This document shows, in pieces, positions 1-8,563 of a DNA stretch of 64,000 bases (its first letter is position 1; every line of letters begins with the position of its first letter). Origin of the DNA: Sphingomonas folli (GTDB lineage Bacteria > Pseudomonadota > Alphaproteobacteria > Sphingomonadales > Sphingomonadaceae). Location of the stretch: positions 186,001-250,000 of the forward strand of contig NZ_JAHXZL010000006.1 in the NCBI RefSeq assembly GCF_019429525.1, read 5' to 3'. The translations under genes and the position numbers were made by a program. Under the pieces are notes generated by a model that was not told the DNA's origin, ran no database searches, and saw nothing but the letters and a program-made list of their open reading frames with translations.

Positions 1-73
1 GATTGATCCGAGTCACTGGCGTCGCGGCGAAAACCGGCGCAGCCTGCGGTCCCACCCTCCGGAGACCTGCCGC

Positions 74-508
74 ATGCGCCCTGCCCTGACCGCGCTCACG
101 CTCGCCCTGCTCGCCCCGCTCGCGCTCACCGCCGCCGCGCCCAAGGCGACGCTCGACCCGCGTATCGCGCTGTACGAGCTGCGTACCTATTACCCCGCCC
201 CCGGCAAGCTGGCCGCCCTCAACACGCGCTTCCGCGAGCATACGCTCGGCATCTTCAAGCGCCACGGCATGACCAACGTGGCCTATTGGAACGAGCTGCC
301 CAGCGCCGACTATCCCGAGGGCCGCGTGGTCTATGTCCTCGCTTATCCCGACCGCGCCGCGCGCGACGCCGACTGGAAGGCGTTCGGCGCCGACCCCGAG
401 TGGCAGAAGGTCGCGGCGGCGAGCGAGGTCGACGGCAAGATCGTGACCAAGGTCGACAGCGTGTTCATGACGATGACCGATTACTCCCCGCCGCTGCGGC
501 TGAGGTGA
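74..508 (+). CDS. NIPSNAP family protein, exported
   Basis: The 144-residue product begins with a typical Sec signal peptide (hydrophobic Leu/Ala stretch at residues 5-22). It then carries a NIPSNAP-type ferredoxin-like domain, recognisable by IALYELRTYYPAPGKL near the start, FKRHGMTNVAYW in the middle and a C-terminal VDSVFMTMTDYSPPL. NIPSNAP proteins are small dimeric alpha+beta-barrel proteins with no agreed enzymatic role; the signal peptide suggests a periplasmic location. The ATG is preceded by CGGAG at a sensible distance. It stands alone, followed by a palindromic repeat. Family assignment is solid; function is not known. Confidence 0.85.
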   Translation: MRPALTALTLALLAPLALTAAAPKATLDPRIALYELRTYYPAPGKLAALNTRFREHTLGIFKRHGMTNVAYWNELPSADYPEGRVVYVLAYPDRAARDADWKAFGADPEWQKVAAASEVDGKIVTKVDSVFMTMTDYSPPLRLR

Positions 509-517
509 GGCGCACCA

Positions 518-655
518 GATCCTCCCCGGCACGGGGAGGGGACCAGCCGCAGGCTGGTGGAGGGGGGCTCCGCGAACGCTGCGCTGCGGGGAGAGCCCCC
601 TCCACCACTCGCCTTCGGCGAGCGCCCCCCCCCTCCCCGCCGAGCGGGGAGGATC
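518..655. repeat. Complex palindromic intergenic repeat, family A copy 1
   Basis: The element is bounded by GATCCTCCCC and its inverted form GGGGAGGATC. It contains internal hairpins such as CCAGCCGCAGGCTGG and GCTCCGCG...CTGCGGGGAGAGC, followed by CCCCCTCCACCAC. A second copy with the same order of blocks lies at 61037-61176. It fills the gap between the NIPSNAP gene and the next small gene. The short open frames crossing it are artefacts of the repeat. Confidence 0.75.
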
Positions 656-735
656 TGCTTCGGCCAAGCTCACGCTCTACGGCACCGCATCGCGCCTCGT
701 TCGTTGTGCCCCCCGGATCCAGCAGGAGACAGGCC

Positions 736-924
736 ATGGCCGATACCGCCACCACGTCGAACAAGAAGACCGCGCTGACCGACTCGCTCAAGACGCATTT
801 CACCGGCGACGCGCCGCTCACCGAGAAGGCGCGCGGCTTCGCCAAGGAGCGGCCGTGGACCAGTGCCGCGTTCGTCGGGGTCGCCGCGCTCGCGGTGCTC
901 AACACGCTGCGCGGCCGCGGCTGA
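736..924 (+). CDS. Small DUF883-like membrane protein
   Basis: The product has 62 residues: a charged N-terminal part (TSNKKTALTDSLKTHF), an ARGFAKERPWTSAAF junction and one membrane segment (about residues 43-57) ending in RGRG. This resembles the C-terminal half of ElaB/YqjD/DUF883 proteins, tail-anchored inner-membrane proteins linked to stationary phase. The ATG has a strong AGGAGA site 7 bases upstream; the longer open frame through the preceding repeat lacks this and is not used. A GGCAC-N16-CGTT sequence ending at 705 weakly resembles an EcfG promoter. Family assignment is by general pattern only. Confidence 0.7.
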   Translation: MADTATTSNKKTALTDSLKTHFTGDAPLTEKARGFAKERPWTSAAFVGVAALAVLNTLRGRG

Positions 925-946
925 CGCGCGCCGGCGGCCGCGGCGC

Positions 947-2878
947 TCAGTTCGCCGCGGTCGCCGCCCCGGCGGGCGGGTCGGCCGCGACCGGCAACCA
1001 CAGCGCGCTCGCCGCGTCGCCGCCCCGGCGCACCGTCTGCGTCGCCTTCACATAGTCGCTCGGACGCGCGTCCATGATCGACGGCACCCAGCTCTGCGGG
1101 TTGCGGTCGTACAGCGGGAACAGCGACGACTGCACCTGCACCATGATGCGGTGCCCCGGCAGGAAGACGTGGTCGACGTTGGGCAGCGACCAGTCGAACT
1201 TGTAGGTCTTGCCCGGCGTCAGCGCGGCCGGCGTCGCGAAGCCGCCGACGTAGCGGCCGCGGAAGATCTCGATCCCGAGCGCGAGCTGATAGCCCGCCAT
1301 CGCCGGGTTCGCGCTATTCTCCTCCGGGTAGACGTCGATCAGCTTGACCACGAAGTCGCCGTCGCGCCCCGTCGTCGCGGCGCGCAGGTCGACCTTGGGT
1401 GCCCCCTTGATGTGGACGGGGCGGTCGAGCACCGCGCCGGTGTAGCTCAGCACGTCGGGGCGGCCGTCGACGAAACGCTGGTCGTGCACCAGCCAAGTGC
1501 GCCACTCCTCGCCCTGCATGTGGATCGGGCGCGGCAGCATCGGCACCGGCTTGGCGGGGTCCGAGACATAGCTGTCGCTCCCCGCGGCCGGTTTCTGCCA
1601 CGACAGCGTCGCGTTCGCCGCGAGGTACAGCGGCGTGTACTGGCCCGCGGGCCAGCGCGGCGACACCTCCCAGCGGTCCTCGCCCGTGGCATAGGTGAGC
1701 ACCGGCGGGGTGTCGCACGGCGCCGGGTCGGTCTTGAGGTGGCAGTCGAGGAAGGGCTTCATCCAGCGCGTGCGGAACTGGCGCCCGGTGTCCCCCTCCC
1801 ACTTCAGCGGGCCGAGCTCGCGCGCCTCGTAATTCACCTGGGAGTGGCGCCACGGGCCGATCACCAGGCTGACGAGCCGGTTGTCGGGGTCCTGTCCCTC
1901 GAGCGCCTGGTAGACCGCGGGGGCGCCGTAACTGTCCTCCTGGTCCCACTGCCCGACGACCAGCATCGTCGGCACCGTCAGCTTGCGCGCGCCGAGCAGT
2001 TTGTCGACCGCCTGGCCCTGCCACCAAGAATCGTAGCTGGGATGCTCGAGCACCTTGCGCACCACCGGCAGGTCGAGCAGCCCGTAGCGGCGCGCGTAGT
2101 CGCCCGCCGAGCCGGCGGCGAGATAGGCGGCGTACTCGTCCCCGCCGCCCTTGGGCACCGCGCCGCCGCCCGACTTCACGGTCTGCGACAGGTCATAGTC
2201 GAAGCCGAAGGTGCGGAAGGCGCCGTTGTGGAACCAGTCGTCGCCCATCCAGCCGTCGACCATCGGGCTCTGCGGCACCGCCGCCTTGAGCGCGGGATGC
2301 GGGTCGATCAGCGCCATCAGCGAGGTGAAGCCGAGGTACGACGAGCCGGTGATGCCGACCTTGCCGTTGCTCTCGCGCACGTTCTTCACCAGCCAGTCGA
2401 TCGTGTCATAGGCGTCGGTGGCGTGGTCGACCTTGGTGGGGTTGAGCGGGCCGCGCAGCGGGCGGTTCATGACATAGTCGCCCTCGGACTTCCCCAGCCC
2501 GCGCACGTCCTGGTAGACGCGGATATAGCCGTCGTCGACGAACTCGGCGTCCGCGACGGGGAGGATCTCCTCGATATGCTGGCTGCGGTTGCGGCTGGTC
2601 GCCTTGTCGGCGTCATAGGGCGTGCGGCTGAGCAGGATCGGCGCGTCGTGCGCGCCCTTGCGATACACGATCACCGTGTACAGCCGCGTGCCGTCGCGCA
2701 TCGGCACCATCGCGGTGCGGCGGACGTAGTCGGCCTCGGGGCGGACCCAGTCGTAGCCGGCGACCTGCTCGTTCGCCATGGTGTCGGTGGGCGCGCGCTG
2801 CGCGCTCAACACCCCCGGCAGAGCGGCGGCGAGCAGGAACGGGGCGGCGCGGCGGGCGAGCGGGAGGCGGCGGGTCAT
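947..2878 (-). CDS. CocE/NonD family (S15-like) serine hydrolase, exported
   Basis: The 643-residue protein has a signal peptide (RRAAPFLLAAALPGVLSA) and an alpha/beta-hydrolase domain. The nucleophile motif is TGSSYLGF (Ser about 180), the likely acid lies in VGQWDQED and the His in GPWRHSQV. After that comes the C-terminal jelly-roll domain typical of X-Pro dipeptidyl-peptidase / CocE / alpha-amino-acid ester hydrolases. The likely activity is hydrolysis of acyl-peptide or ester substrates in the periplasm. The start chosen (MTRRLPLARR) places the signal peptide at the N terminus; the frame stays open far upstream, but that part is shadow of the divergent kinase gene. Substrate cannot be told from sequence. 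Confidence 0.88.
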   Translation of the reverse strand: MTRRLPLARRAAPFLLAAALPGVLSAQRAPTDTMANEQVAGYDWVRPEADYVRRTAMVPMRDGTRLYTVIVYRKGAHDAPILLSRTPYDADKATSRNRSQHIEEILPVADAEFVDDGYIRVYQDVRGLGKSEGDYVMNRPLRGPLNPTKVDHATDAYDTIDWLVKNVRESNGKVGITGSSYLGFTSLMALIDPHPALKAAVPQSPMVDGWMGDDWFHNGAFRTFGFDYDLSQTVKSGGGAVPKGGGDEYAAYLAAGSAGDYARRYGLLDLPVVRKVLEHPSYDSWWQGQAVDKLLGARKLTVPTMLVVGQWDQEDSYGAPAVYQALEGQDPDNRLVSLVIGPWRHSQVNYEARELGPLKWEGDTGRQFRTRWMKPFLDCHLKTDPAPCDTPPVLTYATGEDRWEVSPRWPAGQYTPLYLAANATLSWQKPAAGSDSYVSDPAKPVPMLPRPIHMQGEEWRTWLVHDQRFVDGRPDVLSYTGAVLDRPVHIKGAPKVDLRAATTGRDGDFVVKLIDVYPEENSANPAMAGYQLALGIEIFRGRYVGGFATPAALTPGKTYKFDWSLPNVDHVFLPGHRIMVQVQSSLFPLYDRNPQSWVPSIMDARPSDYVKATQTVRRGGDAASALWLPVAADPPAGAATAAN

Positions 2879-2983
2879 GCCGCCTGAGGTGCCGGGACGC
2901 GCGCGCGCGGTCAAGCGCGCGGGCGCGGTCTTGGCAGCCCCGCGCGACCTGCTATTCGTTGCGTAGAGACAATAGGTTGCGGC

Positions 2984-4558
2984 ATGCACGTCCCCGATCC
3001 TCCTGTGCCCGCCGTCACCGCGCTGGGTGACTATGACTGGGCGTCCACCCCGCTGGGCGCCCCCGCGGGGTGGAGCCCGGCGCTGCGCGCCGCGGTGGCC
3101 GAGTCGCTCGCCGCGCGCGCGCCGGCGGACCCGCCCGCCCCGAGCGCCGCGGCGGCGCTGGACGCGCTGTTCGACGCCGCCCCGCTCGGCCTCGGGATCT
3201 GGGACCGCGAGCTGCGCTTCGTCCGCGTCAACGCCAGCCTGGCGCAGATGAACGGCCTGCCGCCCGAGGCGCATATCGGCTTCACCCCGCGCGAGCTGCT
3301 GCCCGACATCGCCGGGATCGACGCGCTGATGGAGCGGTGGCGCACGATCGTCGACACCGGGGAGCCGTGGCTCGACGTCGAGGTCCATGGCGGCACCCCC
3401 GCGAACAGCGACAAGCAGCGCAGCTGGCGCGAGCATTTCTTCCCGATCCGCAGCGGTGACCGCGTCGTCGGCATCGGCGCGGTGGTGGAGGAGACGACCG
3501 AGCGCGCCCGCGTCGAGGCGGCGCTGCGCGCCAGCGAGGCGCGCTTCCGCGAGTTCGCCGAGGCCTCGTCCGACGTGCTGTGGCTGTTCGACATGGACAG
3601 CGCGCAGTTCGAGTATCTCAGCCCGCCGCTGCGCAAATTGTACGGCGTCGCGGCGGCGGCGAGCGGGCGCGGCGCACCGCTCCGCTTCGACTGGCGCGCC
3701 TCGATCGTGGAGGAGGATCGCGAGGTCGCCGCCACCACGCTGCGCCGCGTCCGCCAGGGGGAGCGCGTCACGCACGACTTTCGCGCGCGCATCCCCGGCA
3801 GCGGCAAGGTGCGCTGGCTCAAGAACACCGCCTTCCCGCTGCGCGAGCCCGACGGCCGCGTCAGCCATATCGGCGGCATCGCGCAGGACGTCACGGAGGA
3901 GCGCGACACCGCGGCGCGGCTGCAGATGCTGATCGGCGAGCTGCAGCACCGCACGCGCAACCTGATGGGCGTGATCCAGGCGGTGGCGGAGAGCACGCTG
4001 GAGGCGAGCGCCGACCTCGCCGACTTCGCGCGCGCCTTCTCGGCGCGGCTCGACGCGCTGTCGCGCGTGCAGCAGCTGCTGTCGCGGATCGAGGGGCTGG
4101 AGCGGGTCGGCTTCGACCAGCTGCTGCGCAGCGAGCTCGCCGCCTTCGGCGCGCTGCCCGAGGAGGACGCGCGCGTGTCGCTCGCCGGGCCGCGCGGCGT
4201 ACCGCTGCGCTCGGGCGGGATCCAGACGCTGGCGCTGGCGCTGCACGAGCTCATCACCAACTCGGTCAAATATGGCGCGCTGAGCCAGCCCGGCGCGACG
4301 CTGTCGGTGCGCTGGGCGCTGCTGCCGGTCGCCGCGGGCGAGCGCCCGCGGCTGCGCTTCGACTGGGAGGAGCGCGGCGTCGCCATGCCGGCGCGCGACG
4401 ACTCCCCCGAGCGCGTCGGCCAGGGGCGTGAGCTGATCGAGCGCGCGGTGCCCTATCAGCTCGAGGCGACGGTCGACTATGCGCTCACCGCCGACGGCGT
4501 GCGCTGCGCGATGGTGCTGCCGGTGTCGCAGACGCTGGCGAAGGGCGCGGCGGCGTGA
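2984..4558 (+). CDS. PAS-domain HWE-family sensor histidine kinase
   Basis: The 524-residue soluble kinase has a short N-terminal segment with YDWASTPLGAPAGW (a motif seen in many sphingomonad HWE kinases). Two PAS domains follow at about 57-175 and 185-310, the second ending in GGIAQDVTEERD. The HWE kinase core begins with the phospho-acceptor box ELQHRTRNLMGVIQ (His about 322) and continues to the N-box ALHELITNSVKYGAL and the diagnostic FDWEERG (W-x-E). There are no membrane segments, so it should sense a cytoplasmic signal such as light or redox through PAS; no conserved flavin Cys motif (NCRFLQ) is present, so a LOV photosensor is unlikely. It overlaps the response-regulator gene by four bases, implying a cognate pair. 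Confidence 0.92.
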   Translation: MHVPDPPVPAVTALGDYDWASTPLGAPAGWSPALRAAVAESLAARAPADPPAPSAAAALDALFDAAPLGLGIWDRELRFVRVNASLAQMNGLPPEAHIGFTPRELLPDIAGIDALMERWRTIVDTGEPWLDVEVHGGTPANSDKQRSWREHFFPIRSGDRVVGIGAVVEETTERARVEAALRASEARFREFAEASSDVLWLFDMDSAQFEYLSPPLRKLYGVAAAASGRGAPLRFDWRASIVEEDREVAATTLRRVRQGERVTHDFRARIPGSGKVRWLKNTAFPLREPDGRVSHIGGIAQDVTEERDTAARLQMLIGELQHRTRNLMGVIQAVAESTLEASADLADFARAFSARLDALSRVQQLLSRIEGLERVGFDQLLRSELAAFGALPEEDARVSLAGPRGVPLRSGGIQTLALALHELITNSVKYGALSQPGATLSVRWALLPVAAGERPRLRFDWEERGVAMPARDDSPERVGQGRELIERAVPYQLEATVDYALTADGVRCAMVLPVSQTLAKGAAA

Positions 4559-4929
4559 CCGCGCTCGCCGGGCTGCGCGTGCTGGTGGTGGAGGACGAGT
4601 ATCTGCTCGCTCGCCAGCTCGAGCGCGCGCTCCGGCGCGACGGCGCCGACGTGGTCGCGGTGGCGCCCTCGGTCGCGGCGGCGCTGGCGGCGCTGGCGGC
4701 GGGGGCATTGCCCGACGTCGCGGTGCTTGACCTCAACCTCGCCGGCGAGAAGGCCTATCCCGTCGCCGCCGCGCTGCGCGCCGCGGCGATCCCCTTCGCC
4801 TTCGCCAGCGGCTATGACGCGGCCGACCGCGATCCCGCTTACGCCGACGCGCCCCACCTCAACAAGCCGCTGACCATGGCGACGCTGCGCGGCTGCCTCG
4901 CGCGGCTGGTCGGGCGCGCGGCGGGATGA
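4555..4929 (+). CDS. Single-domain CheY-like response regulator
   Basis: The 124-residue protein is a bare receiver domain: acidic pocket VVEDEYLLA (Glu13/Asp14), phospho-acceptor VAVLDLNLAG (Asp59), Ser85 in FASGYD and the conserved Lys in LNKPLT (104). There is no output domain. It starts with GTG inside the kinase stop (GTGA), so it is translationally coupled and probably receives phosphate from that HWE kinase. Single-domain receivers paired with HWE kinases commonly act as phosphate sinks or relays in alphaproteobacterial stress signalling; whether that holds here is inference. Confidence 0.9.
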   Translation: MTALAGLRVLVVEDEYLLARQLERALRRDGADVVAVAPSVAAALAALAAGALPDVAVLDLNLAGEKAYPVAAALRAAAIPFAFASGYDAADRDPAYADAPHLNKPLTMATLRGCLARLVGRAAG

Positions 4930-6065
4930 GCGCCACCCCGGAGACGATGATGAGCGACGCCCGACCCACCCGCCGCACCCTGCTCGGCGCCGCGGCCGCC
5001 GCGGCGCTGCCGTCGTCGGTAATGGCCGCGCCCGCCGCGACCCGCGCGCTCTATGCCGGCGGCTATGACAAGGAGGGCGGGGCCGGGCTGCTGCCGCTCG
5101 ACTATGTCCCGGCGACCGGCGCGTGGCGAGCGTACGCGCCGGTCGCCGCCGCGCCCGACGCCTCGTGGGGCGTGCGCCACCCGGACCTGGGGCTGCACTA
5201 TCTGGTCCAGGAAGGCAGCGCCGGGAAGGTCGCGGTGTTCCGCCGGCGCGGCGACGCGTGGCAGCGGCTCGCGCTGGTCGGCTCGGGCGGCGCCGACCCG
5301 TGCCACCTCGCGCTGAGCGCCGACGGCGGCGCGCTGGCGGTCGCCAATTACAGCAGCGGCAGCGTCGCGCTGATCCCGCTCGACCGGCGCACCGGCCTGC
5401 CGCGCGCGGCGGCGCAGGTGGTGGCGCATCGCGGGCGCGGGCCCGACGCCGAGCGCCAGGCCGCGCCGCACGCGCACTGGGTCGGCTTCAGCCCGGACCG
5501 GCGATGGCTATGGTCGGTCGACCTCGGCGCCGACACGATCTTCGCGCACCGGCTCGACGCCGCGGGGACTCGGCTGGGCGAGACCCGCGCGGCCTATCGC
5601 GCGGTGGCGGGCAGCGGGCCGCGCCACCTCGCCTTCCACCCGCGGCTGCCGCTCGCCTATCTCGTCGCCGAGCTCGACAACAGCGTGACGGTGCTGCGCC
5701 GCGGTGCCGACGCGCGCTTCACCGCGCTGGCCCGCCACGCGACGCTGCCGACCGGCTTCGCGGGCAAGAGCAGCGCCGGCGCGATCGCGATCGACCCGCG
5801 CGGGCGCTGGCTCTACGCCTCCAACCGCGGCGCCGACAGCGTCGCGGTCTACGCCATCGCCGCGGACGGCGCGCTCGCCCCGACCCAGCACGTCGCCTGC
5901 GGCGGGCGCTGGCCGCGCCACCTGCGCGTGCTCGACGGCCGGCTGCTCGTCGCCAACGAGCGCAGCGGCACGATCGACGGCTTCAGGATCGGGACCGACG
6001 GGCGGCTCGCGCCGTTCGGAACGGCGGCGCGCGCGCCCGGCGTCGCGTTCGTCGGGGAGGCGTGA
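4926..6065 (+). CDS. Lactonase family protein (beta-propeller), Tat-exported
   Basis: The 379-residue product has a twin-arginine type leader (PTRRTLLGAAAAAALPSSVMA) followed by a seven-bladed propeller of the 6-phosphogluconolactonase / YbhE type. Repeated blade motifs include CHLALSADGGALAVANYSSGS, HWVGFSPDRRWLWSVDLG, PRHLAFHPRLPLAYLVAEL and AIAIDPRGRWLYASNRG. The family hydrolyses sugar lactones; export argues against a role in the cytoplasmic pentose-phosphate pathway and for a periplasmic sugar-oxidation route. The ATG overlaps the preceding response-regulator stop (ATGA), so it is the third gene of the kinase operon. An alternative ATG lies 21-24 bases downstream, still ahead of the Tat motif. 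Confidence 0.87.
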   Translation: MSATPETMMSDARPTRRTLLGAAAAAALPSSVMAAPAATRALYAGGYDKEGGAGLLPLDYVPATGAWRAYAPVAAAPDASWGVRHPDLGLHYLVQEGSAGKVAVFRRRGDAWQRLALVGSGGADPCHLALSADGGALAVANYSSGSVALIPLDRRTGLPRAAAQVVAHRGRGPDAERQAAPHAHWVGFSPDRRWLWSVDLGADTIFAHRLDAAGTRLGETRAAYRAVAGSGPRHLAFHPRLPLAYLVAELDNSVTVLRRGADARFTALARHATLPTGFAGKSSAGAIAIDPRGRWLYASNRGADSVAVYAIAADGALAPTQHVACGGRWPRHLRVLDGRLLVANERSGTIDGFRIGTDGRLAPFGTAARAPGVAFVGEA

Positions 6066-6082
6066 GGGGCTGACGCGCTCAT

Positions 6083-6098
6083 CTCCCCGCGAGGGGAG
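6083..6098. terminator. Short hairpin between convergent genes
   Basis: CTCCCC-GCGA-GGGGAG forms a perfect six-pair stem with a tetraloop between the lactonase stop and the TlpA-like gene stop. There is no U-run, so termination efficiency is uncertain. Confidence 0.4.
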
Positions 6099-6110
6099 GA
6101 GGACGCGTCC

Positions 6111-6707
6111 TCAGCCCGCCTCGGCCAGCAGCGCCCTGGCCTGCGCCCCGGTCCAGTCGAGGTCGCCGGTCACGCGCCAGATCTCTTTGCCCGCGGCGTC
6201 GTACAGGATCGTCGTCGGCAGGTTGGCGCCATAAGCGGTGCTCAGCGCCAGCTTCTCGTCGAGGAACGGCTCGAGTCTGGCGAAGCCGCGCGCCTTGAGG
6301 AAGTCCTTCGCCTTGGCGGGCTCCATGTCCTGGCTCACCGCGACGACGCGGACCTTGCCCGCCAGCGTGCCGGCGGCCGAGTCGAGCGTCGGCATCTCCT
6401 TGACGCAGGGCGCGCACCAGGTCGCCCACAGGTTGACCAGCAGCGGCCGGCCGCCGCCCAGACTGGCCAGGGTGGTCGGCGCGCCCGTCAGCGTGGTGAA
6501 GCTCGCGCCCGGCGCCGCCTCGCCCTTGTGGCTGCGGTCGACCTTGTCGGGGCGTGCCGCGCCGCTGGCGGGCACCTCGTCCGCGCTGGCGGCGGTGGTG
6601 GCGGCGTTGCCGCCCGCGGCTTGCCCGCCGCCCCCCGAGCCCTTATCGCACGCGCTGACCGCCAGCGCGGCGCCGAGGAGACAGACGATCGCGACACGCG
6701 AGACCAT
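6111..6707 (-). CDS. TlpA-like thioredoxin-fold lipoprotein
   Basis: The 198-residue protein opens with a lipoprotein signal ([15 protein letters not shown], lipobox Cys) and a Gly/Ala linker, then a thioredoxin domain with the redox motif [13 protein letters not shown] and the cis-proline region [10 protein letters not shown]. It should be an envelope-anchored thiol:disulfide oxidoreductase of the TlpA/ResA group, used for cytochrome c maturation or general disulfide reduction. The start codon at 6707 gives the lipoprotein signal directly; it shares two bases with the start codon of divergent argH. Upstream in-frame ATGs lie inside argH and would spoil the signal peptide. Confidence 0.88.
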   Translation of the reverse strand: MVSRVAIVCLLGAALAVSACDKGSGGGGQAAGGNAATTAASADEVPASGAARPDKVDRSHKGEAAPGASFTTLTGAPTTLASLGGGRPLLVNLWATWCAPCVKEMPTLDSAAGTLAGKVRVVAVSQDMEPAKAKDFLKARGFARLEPFLDEKLALSTAYGANLPTTILYDAAGKEIWRVTGDLDWTGAQARALLAEAG

Positions 6708-8103
6708 GAGCGGTTCCAACCAGATGTGGGGCGGGCGCTTCGCCGAGGGTCCGGCCGCCGTCATGCGCGAGATAAACGCCTCCATCCCCTTCGACAAGCG
6801 GATGTGGCGCCAGGACGTGGCGGGCAGCCGCGCGCACGCCGCGATGCTGGGCGCGCAGGGGATCGTCTCCGCCGCGGACGCCGCCGCGATCGACTCGGGC
6901 CTCGCGCAGGTCGCCGATCGCTACGCCGCCGAGGGCGTGCCCGACGATCTCGCGATGGAGGACATCCATATGCTGAGCGAGGCGCGGCTCGGCGAGGTGA
7001 TCGGCGGCGCGGCGGGGCGGCTCCACACCGCGCGCAGCCGCAACGACCAGGTCGCGACCGACTTTCGCCTGTGGGTGCGCGACGCCACCGACCAGGTCGT
7101 CGCCGCGCTCGACCGACTCGACGACGCGCTGCTCGCGCGCGCCGAGGACCATGCCGCCAGCGTGATGCCGGGCTTCACCCACCTCCAGTCGGCGCAGCCG
7201 GTGACGCTCGGCCACCATCTGATGGCCTATCACGAGATGGTGCGGCGCGACCGCTCGCGCTTCACCGACAATCGCGCGCGCGCCAACCTCTGCCCGCTCG
7301 GCGCGGCGGCGCTGGCGGGCACCGGCTTCGCGATCGACCGCGACGCCACCGCGCGCGCGCTCGGCTTCGACGCGCCGACGCGCAACAGCCTCGACTCGGT
7401 CAGCGACCGCGACTTCGCGCTCGACTATCTGATGGCGGCGAGCCAGTGCGCGCTCCATCTCTCGCGGCTCGCGGAGGAGTTCGTGCTGTGGGCGTCGCAG
7501 CCCTTCGCCTTCGTCGCTCTGTCCGATCAATGGTCGACCGGCAGCTCGATCATGCCGCAGAAGCGCAACCCCGACGCCGCCGAACTGGTGCGCGGGCACA
7601 GCGGGCGGATCACCGGCTGCCTCGTCAGCCTGATGGTCACGATGAAGGGGCTGCCGCTCGCTTATTCCAAGGACATGCAGGACGATAAGCCGCCGGTGTT
7701 CGAGGCGCACGACCTGCTCGCGCTGTCGCTGGCGGCGATGACCGGGATGGTGGAAAGCGCCACCTTTCGCACCGAGCGGATGCGCCAGGTGGCCGAGAGC
7801 GGCTTCGCCACCGCGACCGACCTCGCCGACTGGCTGGTGCGCGAGGCCGACGTGCCGTTCCGCGAGGCGCACCATATCACCGGCCGCGCGGTGGCGCGCG
7901 CCGAGGCGCTGGGCTGCACGCTCGACCGCGTGCCGCTCATGGAGCTGCAGGCGATCGACGCGCGGATCACCGACGCGGTGTATGACGTGCTGTCGGTCGA
8001 CGCCTCGGTGGCGAGCCGGCGCAGCTTCGGCGGGACCGCGCCCGACAATGTCCGCGCCGCGATCGCCGCCGCGCGCGCGGAGCGGGCGGGAGAGGTGGCA
8101 TGA
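6706..8103 (+). CDS. argH: Argininosuccinate lyase
   Basis: The 465-residue enzyme splits argininosuccinate into arginine and fumarate, the last step of arginine synthesis. It shows the family landmarks: [10 protein letters not shown] at the N terminus, [20 protein letters not shown], the [13 protein letters not shown] region and the fumarase/aspartase signature [14 protein letters not shown]. Length is normal. The ATG at 6706 overlaps the divergent TlpA-like start; a second ATG at 6724 directly before WGGRF is also possible and would give a short gap. It overlaps the small lipoprotein gene downstream, and lysA follows, forming an amino-acid biosynthesis group. Confidence 0.97.
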   Translation: MSGSNQMWGGRFAEGPAAVMREINASIPFDKRMWRQDVAGSRAHAAMLGAQGIVSAADAAAIDSGLAQVADRYAAEGVPDDLAMEDIHMLSEARLGEVIGGAAGRLHTARSRNDQVATDFRLWVRDATDQVVAALDRLDDALLARAEDHAASVMPGFTHLQSAQPVTLGHHLMAYHEMVRRDRSRFTDNRARANLCPLGAAALAGTGFAIDRDATARALGFDAPTRNSLDSVSDRDFALDYLMAASQCALHLSRLAEEFVLWASQPFAFVALSDQWSTGSSIMPQKRNPDAAELVRGHSGRITGCLVSLMVTMKGLPLAYSKDMQDDKPPVFEAHDLLALSLAAMTGMVESATFRTERMRQVAESGFATATDLADWLVREADVPFREAHHITGRAVARAEALGCTLDRVPLMELQAIDARITDAVYDVLSVDASVASRRSFGGTAPDNVRAAIAAARAERAGEVA

Positions 8104-8345
8104 CGAGGCACCGATCACTCGTCGCGCTCGCGTGGGCGACCGTGCTGGCGGGGTGCGGCTCGACCCAGGCGCTCAAGCCGGCGCCGGGCACGCCGCTGCC
8201 GGTGGCGCCTTATGGCGCCGCCGCGACCCCCGGGATCAACGATCTGCTCACCCCCAGCGTCCAGGCGCGCCCGCGCCGCACCGGCGAGGTGCTCACCCGC
8301 TCGCAGGAGCGCCAGAGCGACGAGTACGATCTGCCGCCGCGGTGA
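8100..8345 (+). CDS. Small lipoprotein between argH and lysA
   Basis: The 81-residue protein has a lipoprotein signal ([12 protein letters not shown], Cys at about 19) and a Pro-rich, otherwise featureless mature part. It overlaps argH by four bases. A short lipoprotein just upstream of lysA is common in proteobacteria (LptM/YifL and LppL types), and this gene sits in that position, but the usual LKGPLYxP motif is missing, so I do not assign LptM. Probably outer-membrane anchored. Confidence 0.75.
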   Translation: MTRHRSLVALAWATVLAGCGSTQALKPAPGTPLPVAPYGAAATPGINDLLTPSVQARPRRTGEVLTRSQERQSDEYDLPPR

Positions 8346-8385
8346 GGGCGCGGCGGCATGGATCTGGAGCTCTCCACCTACACGC

Positions 8386-8481
8386 CGTCACCCCGAACTT
8401 GTCTCGGGATCCACTGGCCCGCATACGCCGCCGCCGAAGGTTGTGCGGCACCGTGGATCCCGAAACGAGTTCGGGATGACG
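8386..8481. repeat. REP-like inverted repeat, family B copy 1
   Basis: Long imperfect palindrome with ends CGTCACCCCGAAC and GTTCGGGATGACG, inner GGGATCCAC / GTGGATCCC arms and a non-palindromic centre. The same plan recurs at 43103-43208, 48094-48189 and 53543-53638. It may act as a transcription-stopping or mRNA-stabilising structure after the argH operon. Confidence 0.8.
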
Positions 8482-8563
8482 CCAGGAGATGGGCCGGTGG
8501 CGGGAGCGATAACCTGCACCGTATGTGTCACGCCGACGCGCGAACCACGCTAGAAGAGATCCG

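Noticed and set aside
863..2887. Long plus-strand open frame of 674 codons opposite the CocE-type hydrolase
   Set aside because: Its translation is Arg/Ala/His-rich without any domain. The minus strand encodes a complete, motif-bearing enzyme. It is a shadow caused by high third-position G+C.
2879..4708. Minus-strand extension that would fuse the hydrolase to a 1253-residue protein
   Set aside because: The added part is opposite the kinase and is compositionally a shadow. The signal peptide at MTRRLPLARR fixes the true start.
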